Of a stretch of DNA of 23,359 nt, positions 15,323-23,290 are shown in pieces. The stretch's first letter is position 1; each line of letters begins with the position of its first letter. The notes under the pieces are model-generated. The model did not search any database, was not told the DNA's origin, and saw only the letters and a list, made by a program, of their open reading frames with translations. The stretch comes from an uncultured Treponema sp. (GTDB lineage Bacteria; Spirochaetota; Spirochaetia; Treponematales; Treponemataceae), in the NCBI GenBank assembly GCA_937923945.1, contig CALDWC010000008.1, forward strand, positions 1 to 23,359, in the 5' to 3' direction. A program made the position numbers and the translations under genes.

Positions 15323-16672
15323 TTAATATCCTTCACTGCGTGCGATTGCAACGATACAGAGAACTAACGTTAAAAGTGTGTACACATATTTTCCGATATT
15401 GTACCACAGCTCACCGTAAACGCGTTTTGAGCCGGTGTTGATTTCATCCAGAATTTCTTCTTTTTTCATAATCCAGAACCAGGAAATTGCGCCGAGGACT
15501 GCGCCGATGGGAATAATGTATGTCGAAACCAAATCCATCCACAGTCCCCAACCGCCGAGAATTGCGCCTTTTGTTTCCGCAATCGGTTCCATAAAAATAC
15601 CGGTGCCGAATACGATGGTCCCGAGAATAATCATAATCCCAGCTCTCTGTAATTTTGGAAATTTGTGTAACAGGGATTCTGCAACAACTTCCAACATATT
15701 TTGCAAAGATGAAATACCTGCGAACACAACCGCAATGTAGAGAATGATTCCGAATATTCTGCCGGCGGGCATTTGTTGTAAAATTTCCGGTAATACGACG
15801 AACAACAAGCCGGAACCGGCTGCCGGATCATTATTGTATGCAAAGCAGGCGGGTATCATCACCAAGGCTGCGACCAGTGCGGCAATGGTATCGAATAATG
15901 CCGTGTTTTTTGCACCGTCAACACAATCATGGTCTTTACGTAAATATGCACCGTAGACAATCATACCGGAGCCGGTAATTGACAGTGAAAAAAACGCCTG
16001 CCCCATTGCGGTAATCCAAACAGTCGGATTTAGTAAATGCGACCAGTCCGGAATAAAGAGAAATTTATAGCCTTCAAAAGCGCCGGGTAAAAAGAGAATC
16101 CGAATGGCAAGGATAATGAACAGAATAAAGAAAAGTGGCATCATAATTTTATTTGTTTTTTCGATCGTTTTTGCGCCGAACATTATTGTAAACAGCGTAA
16201 CGATGATGATAACGAGATGATAGGGAACAACGCTGAAATTTTTAAATGCGAACGATTCAAACCACGCAGCCGGCGGTTGATTCATAATCGAGCCGGTTAG
16301 TGATTGCATAAATGCTTTGAGTACATACGAAATAATAACCGCATAGCCGATGGCGATGGTTATCGAACCGATCAGCGGAATCCAGCCGATAAACTTTCCG
16401 ATTTTTTCACGATCTTTTTTGCCGTGTTTCCACGCAAATGCGTATGAACCGAGTGTTCCGGTTCCGCTGCGCCTGCCGATTGCATATTCTGCTGAAAGTC
16501 CGACATAGCCGAATAAAACGACAAAGAAGATATATATGAGTAAAAAAGCTCCGCCGCCGTTGCTTCCCAGTTTGTAAGGAAAGCCCCATACATTCGCCAT
16601 TCCTACGGTGGATCCAACGCAGGATAAGATAAAGCCCCACTTTGTTGCAAATTGATGACGTTCATTTGCCAT
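15323..16672 (-). CDS. Neurotransmitter:sodium symporter (NSS/SNF) family transporter
   Basis: A 449-aa membrane protein with 11-12 hydrophobic helices, the usual size for bacterial LeuT-like transporters, which import amino acids with sodium. AGGAGG (16678-16683) precedes the ATG. TM1 has the family unwound segment (GSTVGMANVWGFPYKLGSNGGGAFLL), TM3 has the GYAVIISYVL Tyr region, and TM6 has GQAFFSLSITGSGMIVYGAY. In TM1 the extracellular-gate Arg of NVWRFP (LeuT Arg30) is Gly, so the gate is atypical. It lies 29 bases downstream of pgi on the same strand and probably shares its transcript; the substrate is unknown. Confidence 0.92.
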   Translation of the reverse strand: MANERHQFATKWGFILSCVGSTVGMANVWGFPYKLGSNGGGAFLLIYIFFVVLFGYVGLSAEYAIGRRSGTGTLGSYAFAWKHGKKDREKIGKFIGWIPLIGSITIAIGYAVIISYVLKAFMQSLTGSIMNQPPAAWFESFAFKNFSVVPYHLVIIIVTLFTIMFGAKTIEKTNKIMMPLFFILFIILAIRILFLPGAFEGYKFLFIPDWSHLLNPTVWITAMGQAFFSLSITGSGMIVYGAYLRKDHDCVDGAKNTALFDTIAALVAALVMIPACFAYNNDPAAGSGLLFVVLPEILQQMPAGRIFGIILYIAVVFAGISSLQNMLEVVAESLLHKFPKLQRAGIMIILGTIVFGTGIFMEPIAETKGAILGGWGLWMDLVSTYIIPIGAVLGAISWFWIMKKEEILDEINTGSKRVYGELWYNIGKYVYTLLTLVLCIVAIARSEGY

Positions 16673-16701
16673 GTATGCCTCCTAAAAGCGAATGTAGTGC
16701 G

Positions 16702-18273
16702 TTATATTCCGATGCAATCCATCAGTGCTTTCGTGGTGTCGGAGACGTCTCCTTTCAAGATGCCTTTGGTTAACACTTTTCCGAGCTGCACGCCTTCTTG
16801 GTCGAAGCTATTGAGGTTCCATAAAAAGCCTTGGAACATCACTTTGTTTTCAAAGTGTGAAAGTATATAGCCGAGCGCTTTCGGTGAAAGTTCTTTTTTA
16901 CAAAAGAGTAAACTTGCGGGGCGTTCTCCTTTAAAGTTTTTGTTTAAATTGGCGTCTGATTTTCCCGTTGCAAAAGCGATAATTTGCGCTAAAAGGTTTG
17001 CATTCAGTTTTGTTTGACTCGTTGAGCCTTCGCTGTTGATATCAAAATCAGCCTGGCTTTTTGCGAAGCCGATAAATTGGAGCGGCACCGGATGACTGCC
17101 CTGGTGGAGGCCTTGATAAAACGAGTGCTGTCCGTTGGTGCCGCTTTCACCGAAGACAACCGGACCCGTTTTGTAGTGCACCGGCATACCGAACCGGTTG
17201 ACGGTTTTGCCGTTGGATTCCATATCCAGCTGCTGCAAGTGAGCCGGAAAGCGGGAAAGGGCTTGACTGTACGGGAGAATAGCGGTCATCGGAAATCCGA
17301 GCACGCTGGTTTCATATACTCCGATGAGCGCATCAAATAAGGCGGGGTTTTCTAAAACGTTTGCGTTTAAAGCTTCGGCATCGCCACAGTGAGCGCCTTG
17401 CAAAAATGCGGCGAATGTGTCATAGCCGAAACTGAGCGAAAGAACTACCCCGCCGCACACGGACGTTGAAGAATACCGTCCGCCGATATGGTCGTCCATA
17501 AAAAAGACGTGACGGTATGCACTGCTTTTTGCGAGCGGACTGGTTTCGCTTGTTACGGCAATAAAATGCGAAGCGGGGTTGAGGTTTGCTTTTGCAAGAT
17601 ACTGTTTTACGAGCGCTTCATTGGCAAGTGTTTCCTGCGTTGTCCCGCTTTTTGACACTAAAATAAAAAGTGTCGTTGCAAGTCTATCACGCAATTCCTC
17701 CAAAACGCTAAACGCATCGTCAGGGTCGACATTTGAAATAAAGTGCGCATTTAGCCTGTTACACCGGTTTTTTACCGCCCAATTTTTTAAAGCGAGGTAA
17801 CAAGCCCGCGGTCCCAAATCGGAGCCGCCGATTCCAATTTGCACAACATCGGTGAATTTTTCACCGGCATCGTTGGTGATTTTTCCGCTGTGAACTGCTG
17901 CGGCGAATGCTTTCATTTTTGTACATTCGTTTTCGTAAAAGCGGCGTTTATTTACCGCGCCTTCATACACATCGGAGGCAAGCTGTCCGCGCGTTAAATG
18001 ATGCAGCACCATGCGGTGTTCACCGGTATTGACAACTTCGCCCGACAACAATGTCCGATACTTTTTAATCACCGCCGCTTCGTCGGCAAGCTCCTGAAAA
18101 AGTGCGAGTATCGACTCATTTACCTGCTTTGCCGCCGCGCAAAATATAAAATCACAAGCAGCCGAAACGGTGTATTTTTTTATCCGATTCGGTGTTAAAA
18201 CTTCTTTCAATGAAACTTTTTTTTCACGACACAATTTTTCAAACGCAGCGTATTCATCCAAATTTTTCCACAT
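16702..18273 (-). CDS. pgi: Glucose-6-phosphate isomerase
   Basis: Interconverts glucose 6-phosphate and fructose 6-phosphate in glycolysis. The start is ATG 18273 (523 aa, MWKNLDEYAAF), with GGGGGAA just upstream; the frame extends to a TTG at 18300, which would run through that site. Motifs: IGIGGSDLGPRA, VSKSGTTQET phosphate loop, DDHIGGRYSSTS (signature 1, catalytic Arg), DMESNGK (catalytic Glu), GQHSFYQGLHQG (His) and NSFDQEGVQLGK (signature 2, catalytic Lys). Signature 2 usually reads GVELGK, so Glu is replaced by Gln here; the Lys remains. A strong sigma-70 promoter lies just upstream, and the NSS transporter gene follows. Confidence 0.97.
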   Translation of the reverse strand: MWKNLDEYAAFEKLCREKKVSLKEVLTPNRIKKYTVSAACDFIFCAAAKQVNESILALFQELADEAAVIKKYRTLLSGEVVNTGEHRMVLHHLTRGQLASDVYEGAVNKRRFYENECTKMKAFAAAVHSGKITNDAGEKFTDVVQIGIGGSDLGPRACYLALKNWAVKNRCNRLNAHFISNVDPDDAFSVLEELRDRLATTLFILVSKSGTTQETLANEALVKQYLAKANLNPASHFIAVTSETSPLAKSSAYRHVFFMDDHIGGRYSSTSVCGGVVLSLSFGYDTFAAFLQGAHCGDAEALNANVLENPALFDALIGVYETSVLGFPMTAILPYSQALSRFPAHLQQLDMESNGKTVNRFGMPVHYKTGPVVFGESGTNGQHSFYQGLHQGSHPVPLQFIGFAKSQADFDINSEGSTSQTKLNANLLAQIIAFATGKSDANLNKNFKGERPASLLFCKKELSPKALGYILSHFENKVMFQGFLWNLNSFDQEGVQLGKVLTKGILKGDVSDTTKALMDCIGI

Positions 18274-18311
18274 AAAACGTTCCCCCGATTGGAATTGCAA
18301 TTATCGGCAGT

Positions 18312-18340
18312 ATTATAAACGGAAAAATTTATTTTTACAA
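18312..18340 (-). promoter_or_regulatory. Sigma-70 promoter for pgi
   Basis: On the minus strand: TTGTAA (18340-18335), 17 bases, TATAAT (18317-18312, perfect). Transcription would start near 18305, about 32 bases before the pgi ATG. Its -35 with the preceding CC forms one arm of an inverted repeat with the purE -35. Confidence 0.75.
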
Positions 18341-18374
18341 GGCGGATTATTTTATAGAATTATCACCCTTGTAA
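18335..18374. repeat. Inverted repeat formed by two divergent -35 regions
   Basis: TTACAAGG (18335-18342) and CCTTGTAA (18367-18374) are perfect 8-bp arms separated by 24 bases. Each arm contains the -35 of one of the divergent pgi and purE promoters. Confidence 0.7.
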
Positions 18375-18397
18375 TTTTGTCCGAAAGGAAGTAAAAT
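18369..18397 (+). promoter_or_regulatory. Sigma-70 promoter for purE
   Basis: TTGTAA (18369-18374), 17 bases, TAAAAT (18392-18397, five of six matches). It gives a leader of about 68 bases before ATG 18472, with AGAAGG as ribosome binding site. Confidence 0.6.
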
Positions 18398-18471
18398 AGT
18401 TAAAATTTAAGATCGGGTATTTTAAAATAGCTGCGACGCTGTTTTATGCCCCCAATAAAAGAAGGTATTGT

Positions 18472-18963
18472 ATGCAAAAACCGCTTTGTATTATTTTGAT
18501 GGGCTCGTCGAGCGATGTTGATCACGCGCAGATAATCGCCGATGAGTTAAAAAAATTCGAGATTGATTTTGTAATGCGTGTCGGCTCGGCTCATAAAACT
18601 CCCGCGCACGTGATGAAACTGCTCGCCGACTATGAAGCGTGCGACCGTCCGAAATTGTACATCACGATCGCCGGTCGTAGCAATGCGCTATCCGGTTTTG
18701 TTGACGGGGCGGTATTATCGCCGGTTATCGCCTGTCCGCCGAAAAGCGACAGTTTCGGAGGCGCCGATATTTTTTCTTCGCTCCGTATGCCGTCCGGGAT
18801 CGCGTGTGCGACGATTTGCGAACCGAAAAATGCGGCGCTGTTTGCTGCAAAGCTGTTTTCATCGGTTGACTCCGACATTTATGCTAAACTGAAAGCCTAT
18901 GTGCAAAAAAATGCCGACAAAGTAATCGCCGATGATGTAAAACTGCAAAACGAACAGGCGTAG
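18472..18963 (+). CDS. purE: Class II PurE: AIR carboxylase
   Basis: A 163-aa PurE. MGSSSDVDHA (residues 10-19), the phosphate-binding loop, and GSAHKTPAHV are conserved in PurE generally. AGRSNALSGFVDG and ACPPKSDSFGGADIFSSLRMPSG are the class II version, replacing the class I AGGAAHLPG and PV sequences. This matches the T. denticola PurE shown to carboxylate aminoimidazole ribonucleotide directly with CO2 (EC 4.1.1.21), so it should not use N5-CAIR or need PurK. No other purine-synthesis gene is in the window. Five bases after the stop an ABC ATPase gene begins, so the two are one transcript. Confidence 0.93.
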   Translation: MQKPLCIILMGSSSDVDHAQIIADELKKFEIDFVMRVGSAHKTPAHVMKLLADYEACDRPKLYITIAGRSNALSGFVDGAVLSPVIACPPKSDSFGGADIFSSLRMPSGIACATICEPKNAALFAAKLFSSVDSDIYAKLKAYVQKNADKVIADDVKLQNEQA

Positions 18964-18968
18964 GTTGA

Positions 18969-19643
18969 ATGATTTTAACCGTGCACAATATTACCTTCCG
19001 CTATCCGAACGCTGAAAAAGTGATTTTGGACGGTATTTCGTTTTCCGTGGCGGAAGGTTCGTACCTTTCCGTGCTCGGCGAAAACGGTAGTGGAAAGAGT
19101 ACCCTGATAAAATTGATTTTAGGTTTGCTCCAAAGCGGCAGCGGATCAATTCACTGTACGGCAAAGCGAATCGGGTATGTGCCGCAGCAAAAGGCGAGTT
19201 TTTTCCAACTACCGCTCACCGTTGCCGAGCTTTTGTCCGCTGCGCGAAAATCGCAAAGGTTAAAAACTTCATATCGTACGGATGAAGTTTTGGAGCTGGT
19301 CGGGATTGCCGCAAAAAAGAATGCTCTCCTCGGTGAGCTTTCCGGTGGAGAACTGCAACGGGTTTTTATCGCGCAGGCGATTTTAGGACAACCCGATTTA
19401 TTGATCTTGGATGAGCCTTCAACTGCCGTTGACATTGACGGACAAGCGAAACTCTATACGCTCATCAGCCGCCTCAACAAAGAAAAAAACATGACTATCA
19501 TTGCCGTTGAACATAATCTCCAAGCAGCGATGCACCATTCAACGGAGATTTTTCACCTTGCAAACGGACATGGACACCTTTGCAGCCCAGAACAATATGC
19601 GCAAGAGTATTTGGGACGGAGCAATTTGTCCGAAAATATGTAA
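18969..19643 (+). CDS. ABC transporter ATP-binding protein, metal (ZnuC/MntB-like) type
   Basis: A 224-aa ATPase subunit with Walker A GENGSGKST (residues 37-45), Q-loop VPQQ, signature LSGGELQR, Walker B LLILDEPS and H-loop VEHN. Length and the IGYVPQQ and LPLTVAELL segments suit the zinc/manganese importer family (ZnuC, MntB, TroB). No permease or solute-binding gene is in the window, so the partner subunits must be encoded elsewhere. It begins five bases after purE with only a weak AGG upstream, suggesting translational coupling. It converges on the methyltransferase gene with an 19-base gap. Confidence 0.88.
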   Translation: MILTVHNITFRYPNAEKVILDGISFSVAEGSYLSVLGENGSGKSTLIKLILGLLQSGSGSIHCTAKRIGYVPQQKASFFQLPLTVAELLSAARKSQRLKTSYRTDEVLELVGIAAKKNALLGELSGGELQRVFIAQAILGQPDLLILDEPSTAVDIDGQAKLYTLISRLNKEKNMTIIAVEHNLQAAMHHSTEIFHLANGHGHLCSPEQYAQEYLGRSNLSENM

Positions 19644-19651
19644 AAGTATAT

Positions 19652-19684
19652 CGGCTACACGGTTATTTTTTCCGTGCTTCGCCG
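19652..19684. other. Composite hairpin at the convergent ABC/methyltransferase junction
   Basis: CACGG (19658-19662) pairs with CCGTG (19672-19676) around a T-rich loop, with outer CGGC (19652-19655) and GCCG (19681-19684). It overlaps the last codons of the methyltransferase. It might stop transcription in both directions, but a clear T-tail is missing. Confidence 0.3.
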
Positions 19685-20625
19685 GAGTTGCGTTCCCAAA
19701 AAACGCCGTCGGAAAAACCTTGTATTGCAGTGTCGGTATCCGCATTTTGTAAGCGTTTTTCCGCCCACAAGCAGTATGTCTCGTTGATTTCAATTCCGAA
19801 ATAGTTTCGTTTTAGCTTTTTTGCGGTAACGCTTGCTGTACCGCTTCCCAAAAACGGGTCGAATACCACGTCTCCTTCTTTGCTCGATGCTAAAATCAAT
19901 TTCGCGTAGAGTTTTTCCGGTTTTTGGGTTGGATGGTCGGTGTTTTCCGGCATTGACCAAAACGGGACGGTGATGTCGTCCCAAAAGTTGGAAGGGTAGG
20001 TGAGGCGGAAATTTCCGTTTTCGGTTTTTTCCCAGTCTTTCGGTTTTCCCGCGCTGGTGTATGGCGCCAGCACTTTCCGCTTTATTTTTACGGCGTCGGC
20101 GTTAAAATAATAATGCTGCGCATCTTTCACGGCGAACCAAATATCTTCCATTGCGTTTTTCCAATTCGCCGTCGCCCCGCGTCCTTTTTCACGCTGCCAG
20201 GTAATGCGGTTGATAACGGTTAATTCATTTTCCAGCGCTTTCTGGAGGGACGCACTGCATTTCCAGTCGCCGCACATATAGAGCGAACCGTGAGGTTTGA
20301 GCTTTTTACAGAGTTCCGGAACCCAGCTTGCAAGGTATGCTTCATAGGAATCAGCGCTGCGCGCATTGAATTGCAGCCCGTGAAAATTTTTAGTTAAATT
20401 ATAGGGCGGGTCGACGATGATTAAATCGGCAAATGCATCCGGTACGCGCGGCAGCACCCGCAATGTGTCGGCGATGAGCGTTTTATTCATCAGCGCCTCG
20501 CTTGAAAGCGGTGCTGCACTGAGTGCTTTTTCCGTTAAAAGCCGCTTTTTTAGCTTTTCGGCTTCATCGGCGTTCAGTTCGAGCGTGCGGTTATTTTTTG
20601 CTCGTTTCCGTGTGGTATCCGTCAA
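19663..20625 (-). CDS. Solo beta-class DNA adenine/cytosine-N4 methyltransferase
   Basis: A 320-aa DNA methyltransferase acting on an exocyclic amino group. D72PPYN (motif IV) precedes the FxGxG motif I (DPFLGSGT, from residue 256), the beta-class order, with the target-recognition segment between. The start appears to be TTG 20625: AGGA lies eight bases before it, and residues 11-30 (NNRTLELNADEAEKLKKRLL) look like the N-terminal helix of relatives. The first ATG is at 20490 (residue 46). It begins nine bases after the deoD stop, so it is the last gene of a recA-deoD-methyltransferase run. No restriction endonuclease is beside it, so it is either an orphan regulatory enzyme or a remnant. The recognition sequence cannot be inferred. 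Confidence 0.9.
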   Translation of the reverse strand: MTDTTRKRAKNNRTLELNADEAEKLKKRLLTEKALSAAPLSSEALMNKTLIADTLRVLPRVPDAFADLIIVDPPYNLTKNFHGLQFNARSADSYEAYLASWVPELCKKLKPHGSLYMCGDWKCSASLQKALENELTVINRITWQREKGRGATANWKNAMEDIWFAVKDAQHYYFNADAVKIKRKVLAPYTSAGKPKDWEKTENGNFRLTYPSNFWDDITVPFWSMPENTDHPTQKPEKLYAKLILASSKEGDVVFDPFLGSGTASVTAKKLKRNYFGIEINETYCLWAEKRLQNADTDTAIQGFSDGVFWERNSGEARKK

Positions 20626-20634
20626 AAGGCTATC

Positions 20635-21336
20635 CTATCCGGTAACTGCATCAAGGGCAATTTGCATCATCTGCGTAAAGGTTTGCTCCCGTTCGTGTGC
20701 CGAAGTGGTTTCGCCCGTGACCATACTGTCGGAAACGGTAAAAAGCGCCAACGCTTTCCGGTGATAATGCGCCGCAAGCGAGTACAGTTCCGCCGTTTCC
20801 ATTTCAACCGCCAAAGCGCCGTATTTTGCAAAAAGCTTCCAATGTTCCGCTTCATCATAAAAAATGTCGGTTGAAAAGATTGTTCCGACAGACACTTTTT
20901 GCTTGAGTGAAACTGCGGCGTCATATGCTTTTTTGAGTAAATCCCAATCGGCGGTCGGTGCAAACGTTAAGCCGCCGAAACGGTGTACGTTGATTGCCGA
21001 ATCGGTACATGCCGACTGCGCTAATACCACGGAACGGAGTTCAACATTTTTTTGTAGTGAGCCCGCCGTTCCGATTCGGATCGCTTTTTGTACGTTATAA
21101 AAGTTAAAAAGTTCGTTCGCATAAATCGACAGGGACGGCATTCCCATGCCCGTACCCTGCACCGAAACTTTAACGCCCTTGTACAAACCGGTAAAGCCGA
21201 ACATATTCCGTACTTTGTTATAGCAAACGCTGTCGGTTAAAAAATTTTCGGCAACGAACTTTGCTCGTAAGGGGTCGCCCGGCAGTAACACGCGTTCGGC
21301 AACCGCCTCTTTTTCCGCTTCAATATGAATACTCAT
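20635..21336 (-). CDS. deoD: Purine nucleoside phosphorylase, DeoD type
   Basis: Cleaves purine (deoxy)nucleosides with phosphate to free base and (deoxy)ribose 1-phosphate in salvage. The 233-aa length fits the hexameric DeoD class. Motifs: LLPGDPLRAK (phosphate site), GTGMGMPS, IRIGTAGS (phosphate/ribose), VEMETAELY (Glu-Met-Glu nucleoside site) and SDSMVTGE near the end, where E. coli has SDHIRTHE. GGAGGAG precedes the ATG. It lies 62 bases downstream of recA. A TATAAT on this strand (21386-21381) lacks a good -35, so it may depend on recA transcription. Confidence 0.95.
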   Translation of the reverse strand: MSIHIEAEKEAVAERVLLPGDPLRAKFVAENFLTDSVCYNKVRNMFGFTGLYKGVKVSVQGTGMGMPSLSIYANELFNFYNVQKAIRIGTAGSLQKNVELRSVVLAQSACTDSAINVHRFGGLTFAPTADWDLLKKAYDAAVSLKQKVSVGTIFSTDIFYDEAEHWKLFAKYGALAVEMETAELYSLAAHYHRKALALFTVSDSMVTGETTSAHEREQTFTQMMQIALDAVTG

Positions 21337-21398
21337 TATACTACTCCTCCATGAGATAGAACTTGATAGAACACGGTAGCATTATAGTCCTATCTCGG

Positions 21399-22604
21399 TT
21401 AAAAAAGTTCTGTCGCATCTGCGAGCGGTTCCGATACGGGAGCCGCTTCTTTTTTTGTCCGCTTTGAAGCGTTGCCGCTTGCTCCCTCTTCAGTCGGCTT
21501 TTCCGCGTTTGCAGTGCCGGTTTCCGTCGGTGCTGTTTCCTGCGGTGCAAATGAAGAAACAAACTTTTTCCCGGGAAACAATTTTTCCCGTAATTCTTTT
21601 TCAATCGATTGGGTAAGGGCAAGGTTTTCCTCTAAAAATTTCATAGCGTTATCTTTACCCTGTCCGATTTTATCCTCGCCGTATGAATACCAAGAACCGC
21701 TTTTTTTAATAATTTCATACTTGCAGGCACAGTCAAGTAATCCGCCGAGAGCGGAAAGTCCCTTTCCGAAAAGAATTTCGGTTTCGACTTTTCTGAAAGG
21801 AGGTGCTACTTTGTTTTTTACCACTTTAATACGGATTCGGTTTCCCCAGGCTTCGTCTTCGCCTTTGCCGAGCGTTTCAATTTTCCGCACCTCCAACCGT
21901 ACCGAGGCGTAAAACTTTAAAGCATTGCCGCCGGTCGTTGTTTCAGGATTGCCAAACATTACACCGATTTTCATGCGGATTTGGTTGATAAAAATAATAA
22001 TACACTTCGATTTATTTAAAATCGCGGTCAGTTTTCGCAATGCTTGGCTCATGAGGCGCGCTTGTAAGCCCATGTGCGAAGCACCCATTTCGCCTTCGAT
22101 TTCTGCTTGCGGGGTAAGGGCGGCAACTGAGTCGACCACAATAATGTCAATCGCACCGGAGCGAACCAGATTTTCCGCAATTTCGAGTGCCTGCTCACCG
22201 CTGTCCGGCTGCGACACCCACAGTTCGTCGATATTGACGCCCAGTTGTTTTGCATATACCGGGTCAAGTGCGTGTTCCGCATCGATAAATGCCGCAATGC
22301 CGCCCATTTTTTGGGCTTCGGCAACGGCGTGCAGCGCAAGCGTTGTTTTACCGGAAGATTCGGGACCGTAAATTTCGATAACGCGACCGCGCGGATAGCC
22401 GCCGACGCCCAACGCTTCGTCAACCAAAATGGAACCGGAAGGAATAACGTCTACGCCTGCTGCTAAATCTTTATTGTCTCCCAATTTCATCAGTGAACCT
22501 TGCCCGAACTGTTTTTCAATTTGCTGGCGGGCAGCTTCGAGAACCTTTAATTTTTCCTCACTTTCCAAATCGGGAAATTCCGTATTTTTTGTAATTTTAG
22601 CCAA
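21399..22604 (-). CDS. recA: Recombinase RecA
   Basis: RecA forms filaments on single-stranded DNA, drives homologous strand exchange and is the core of recombinational repair. The start is probably TTG 22604 (401 aa, MAKITKNTEF): GGAGG at 22614-22610 lies five bases before it, whereas a GTG at 22616 overlaps that site and has none of its own. Walker A GPESSGKTT starts near residue 80; Walker B (IIVVDSVAAL), loop L1 (EGEMGASHMGLQARLMSQALRKL) and loop L2 (FGNPETTTGG) are intact. The last 50 residues are a variable Ala/Glu/Thr/Lys tail. No intein and no recognisable SOS box are present; a perfect palindrome overlaps the likely promoter. Confidence 0.97.
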   Translation of the reverse strand: MAKITKNTEFPDLESEEKLKVLEAARQQIEKQFGQGSLMKLGDNKDLAAGVDVIPSGSILVDEALGVGGYPRGRVIEIYGPESSGKTTLALHAVAEAQKMGGIAAFIDAEHALDPVYAKQLGVNIDELWVSQPDSGEQALEIAENLVRSGAIDIIVVDSVAALTPQAEIEGEMGASHMGLQARLMSQALRKLTAILNKSKCIIIFINQIRMKIGVMFGNPETTTGGNALKFYASVRLEVRKIETLGKGEDEAWGNRIRIKVVKNKVAPPFRKVETEILFGKGLSALGGLLDCACKYEIIKKSGSWYSYGEDKIGQGKDNAMKFLEENLALTQSIEKELREKLFPGKKFVSSFAPQETAPTETGTANAEKPTEEGASGNASKRTKKEAAPVSEPLADATELF

Positions 22605-22626
22605 AAGAGCCTCCACAATCTAATCT

Positions 22627-22641
22627 CTATAATCATTATAG
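22627..22641. promoter_or_regulatory. Perfect palindrome over the likely recA -10 region
   Basis: CTATAATCATTATAG is a perfect 15-base palindrome (7-base arms). It contains TATAAT on each strand (minus strand 22640-22635). It lies 23 bases upstream of the recA start codon in an AT-rich region (22621-22690), where no good -35 was found. Confidence 0.55.
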
Positions 22642-22872
22642 TAAAAAAAATTATAAAATACATCATTTATTATAAACTTTTTTTAATTTTTTTCAATTTA
22701 GTGATACAAATAATTGAGTAACCGTATGAAATGCCGGCGGATATAAAATCTTTTTTTAAATTGGTCGACCGTTTATATGATACCGTACGACCGCTGCATG
22801 TTCTACGCATAAAAATATCTCAAGCCTTTTTATTACATGCCGAAATTTAAAATAGTTACGGCGGAGGTTTTT

Positions 22873-23256
22873 ATGTTATCGACAAACACACAAGTAAATA
22901 CGCTTTCTTATGTTGCGGCTCAGCAAGCGTCGGCAGGAAGCCGTTCTTTTTTACCGGTTCCGCCGAGTCAGTATATTTATTCGCAGTTTGAGCATGTATC
23001 CGGTGTTCCGGCAAATGAAGGCGGAATTTCCGTTAGTCAGCTGCAAATTCTGAATAGCTTAATCGACAATATTATGCAAAAAAAATCAACGGAGCAGCTG
23101 AAAAAATTAAAAGCCGAAGATCATTATCAGGCAAACATTGAAAAACTGATTTTAGAAGCGCAGAAAAAAATGCAAAAACAGGATGCGCTCGCCGAAGAAA
23201 TTCCGTACCTCAAAAAAGCACTTGAAGCGGGGACTTTCCTTTCGCTACATGCGTAA
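22873..23256 (+). CDS. Small conserved treponemal hypothetical protein
   Basis: A 127-aa protein. The start is ATG 22873, five bases after GGAGG (22863-22867); an in-frame ATG at 22837 would run through that site. There is no signal peptide or transmembrane segment. Residues 1-50 are polar and probably loosely folded; residues about 52-115 are helical and Lys/Glu/Gln-rich, with likely coiled-coil character (STEQLKKLKAEDHYQ, LILEAQKKMQKQDALAEE). It is divergent from recA and followed by a repeat copy and a terminator. I do not recognise a domain. Confidence 0.75.
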   Translation: MLSTNTQVNTLSYVAAQQASAGSRSFLPVPPSQYIYSQFEHVSGVPANEGGISVSQLQILNSLIDNIMQKKSTEQLKKLKAEDHYQANIEKLILEAQKKMQKQDALAEEIPYLKKALEAGTFLSLHA

Positions 23257-23290
23257 TACCGCTGCGGGCGAATTTTCGCATTTTGTGCGG

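Noticed and set aside
21353..21396. GAGATAG...CTATCTC inverted repeat between recA and deoD
   Set aside because: The arms are only 7 bases with a 30-base centre and no T-run; it may be chance, so it is not listed as a terminator or operator.
21925..22371. Open frames of about 146-148 codons on the plus strand opposite recA (also 21472-21912)
   Set aside because: They lie wholly inside the intact recA gene in antisense, have no ribosome binding site and show no recognisable protein features.
22757..22792. Possible FliA (sigma-28) promoter and GGTCG...CGACC dyad before the 127-aa gene
   Set aside because: A TAAA box is present but no GCCGATAA-like -10 at proper spacing, and the dyad is short and interrupted.
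22605..22872. LexA/SOS box upstream of recA
   Set aside because: Neither the E. coli CTG-N10-CAG type nor the GAAC-N4-GTTC type is convincing here; the AT palindrome is a separate signal.
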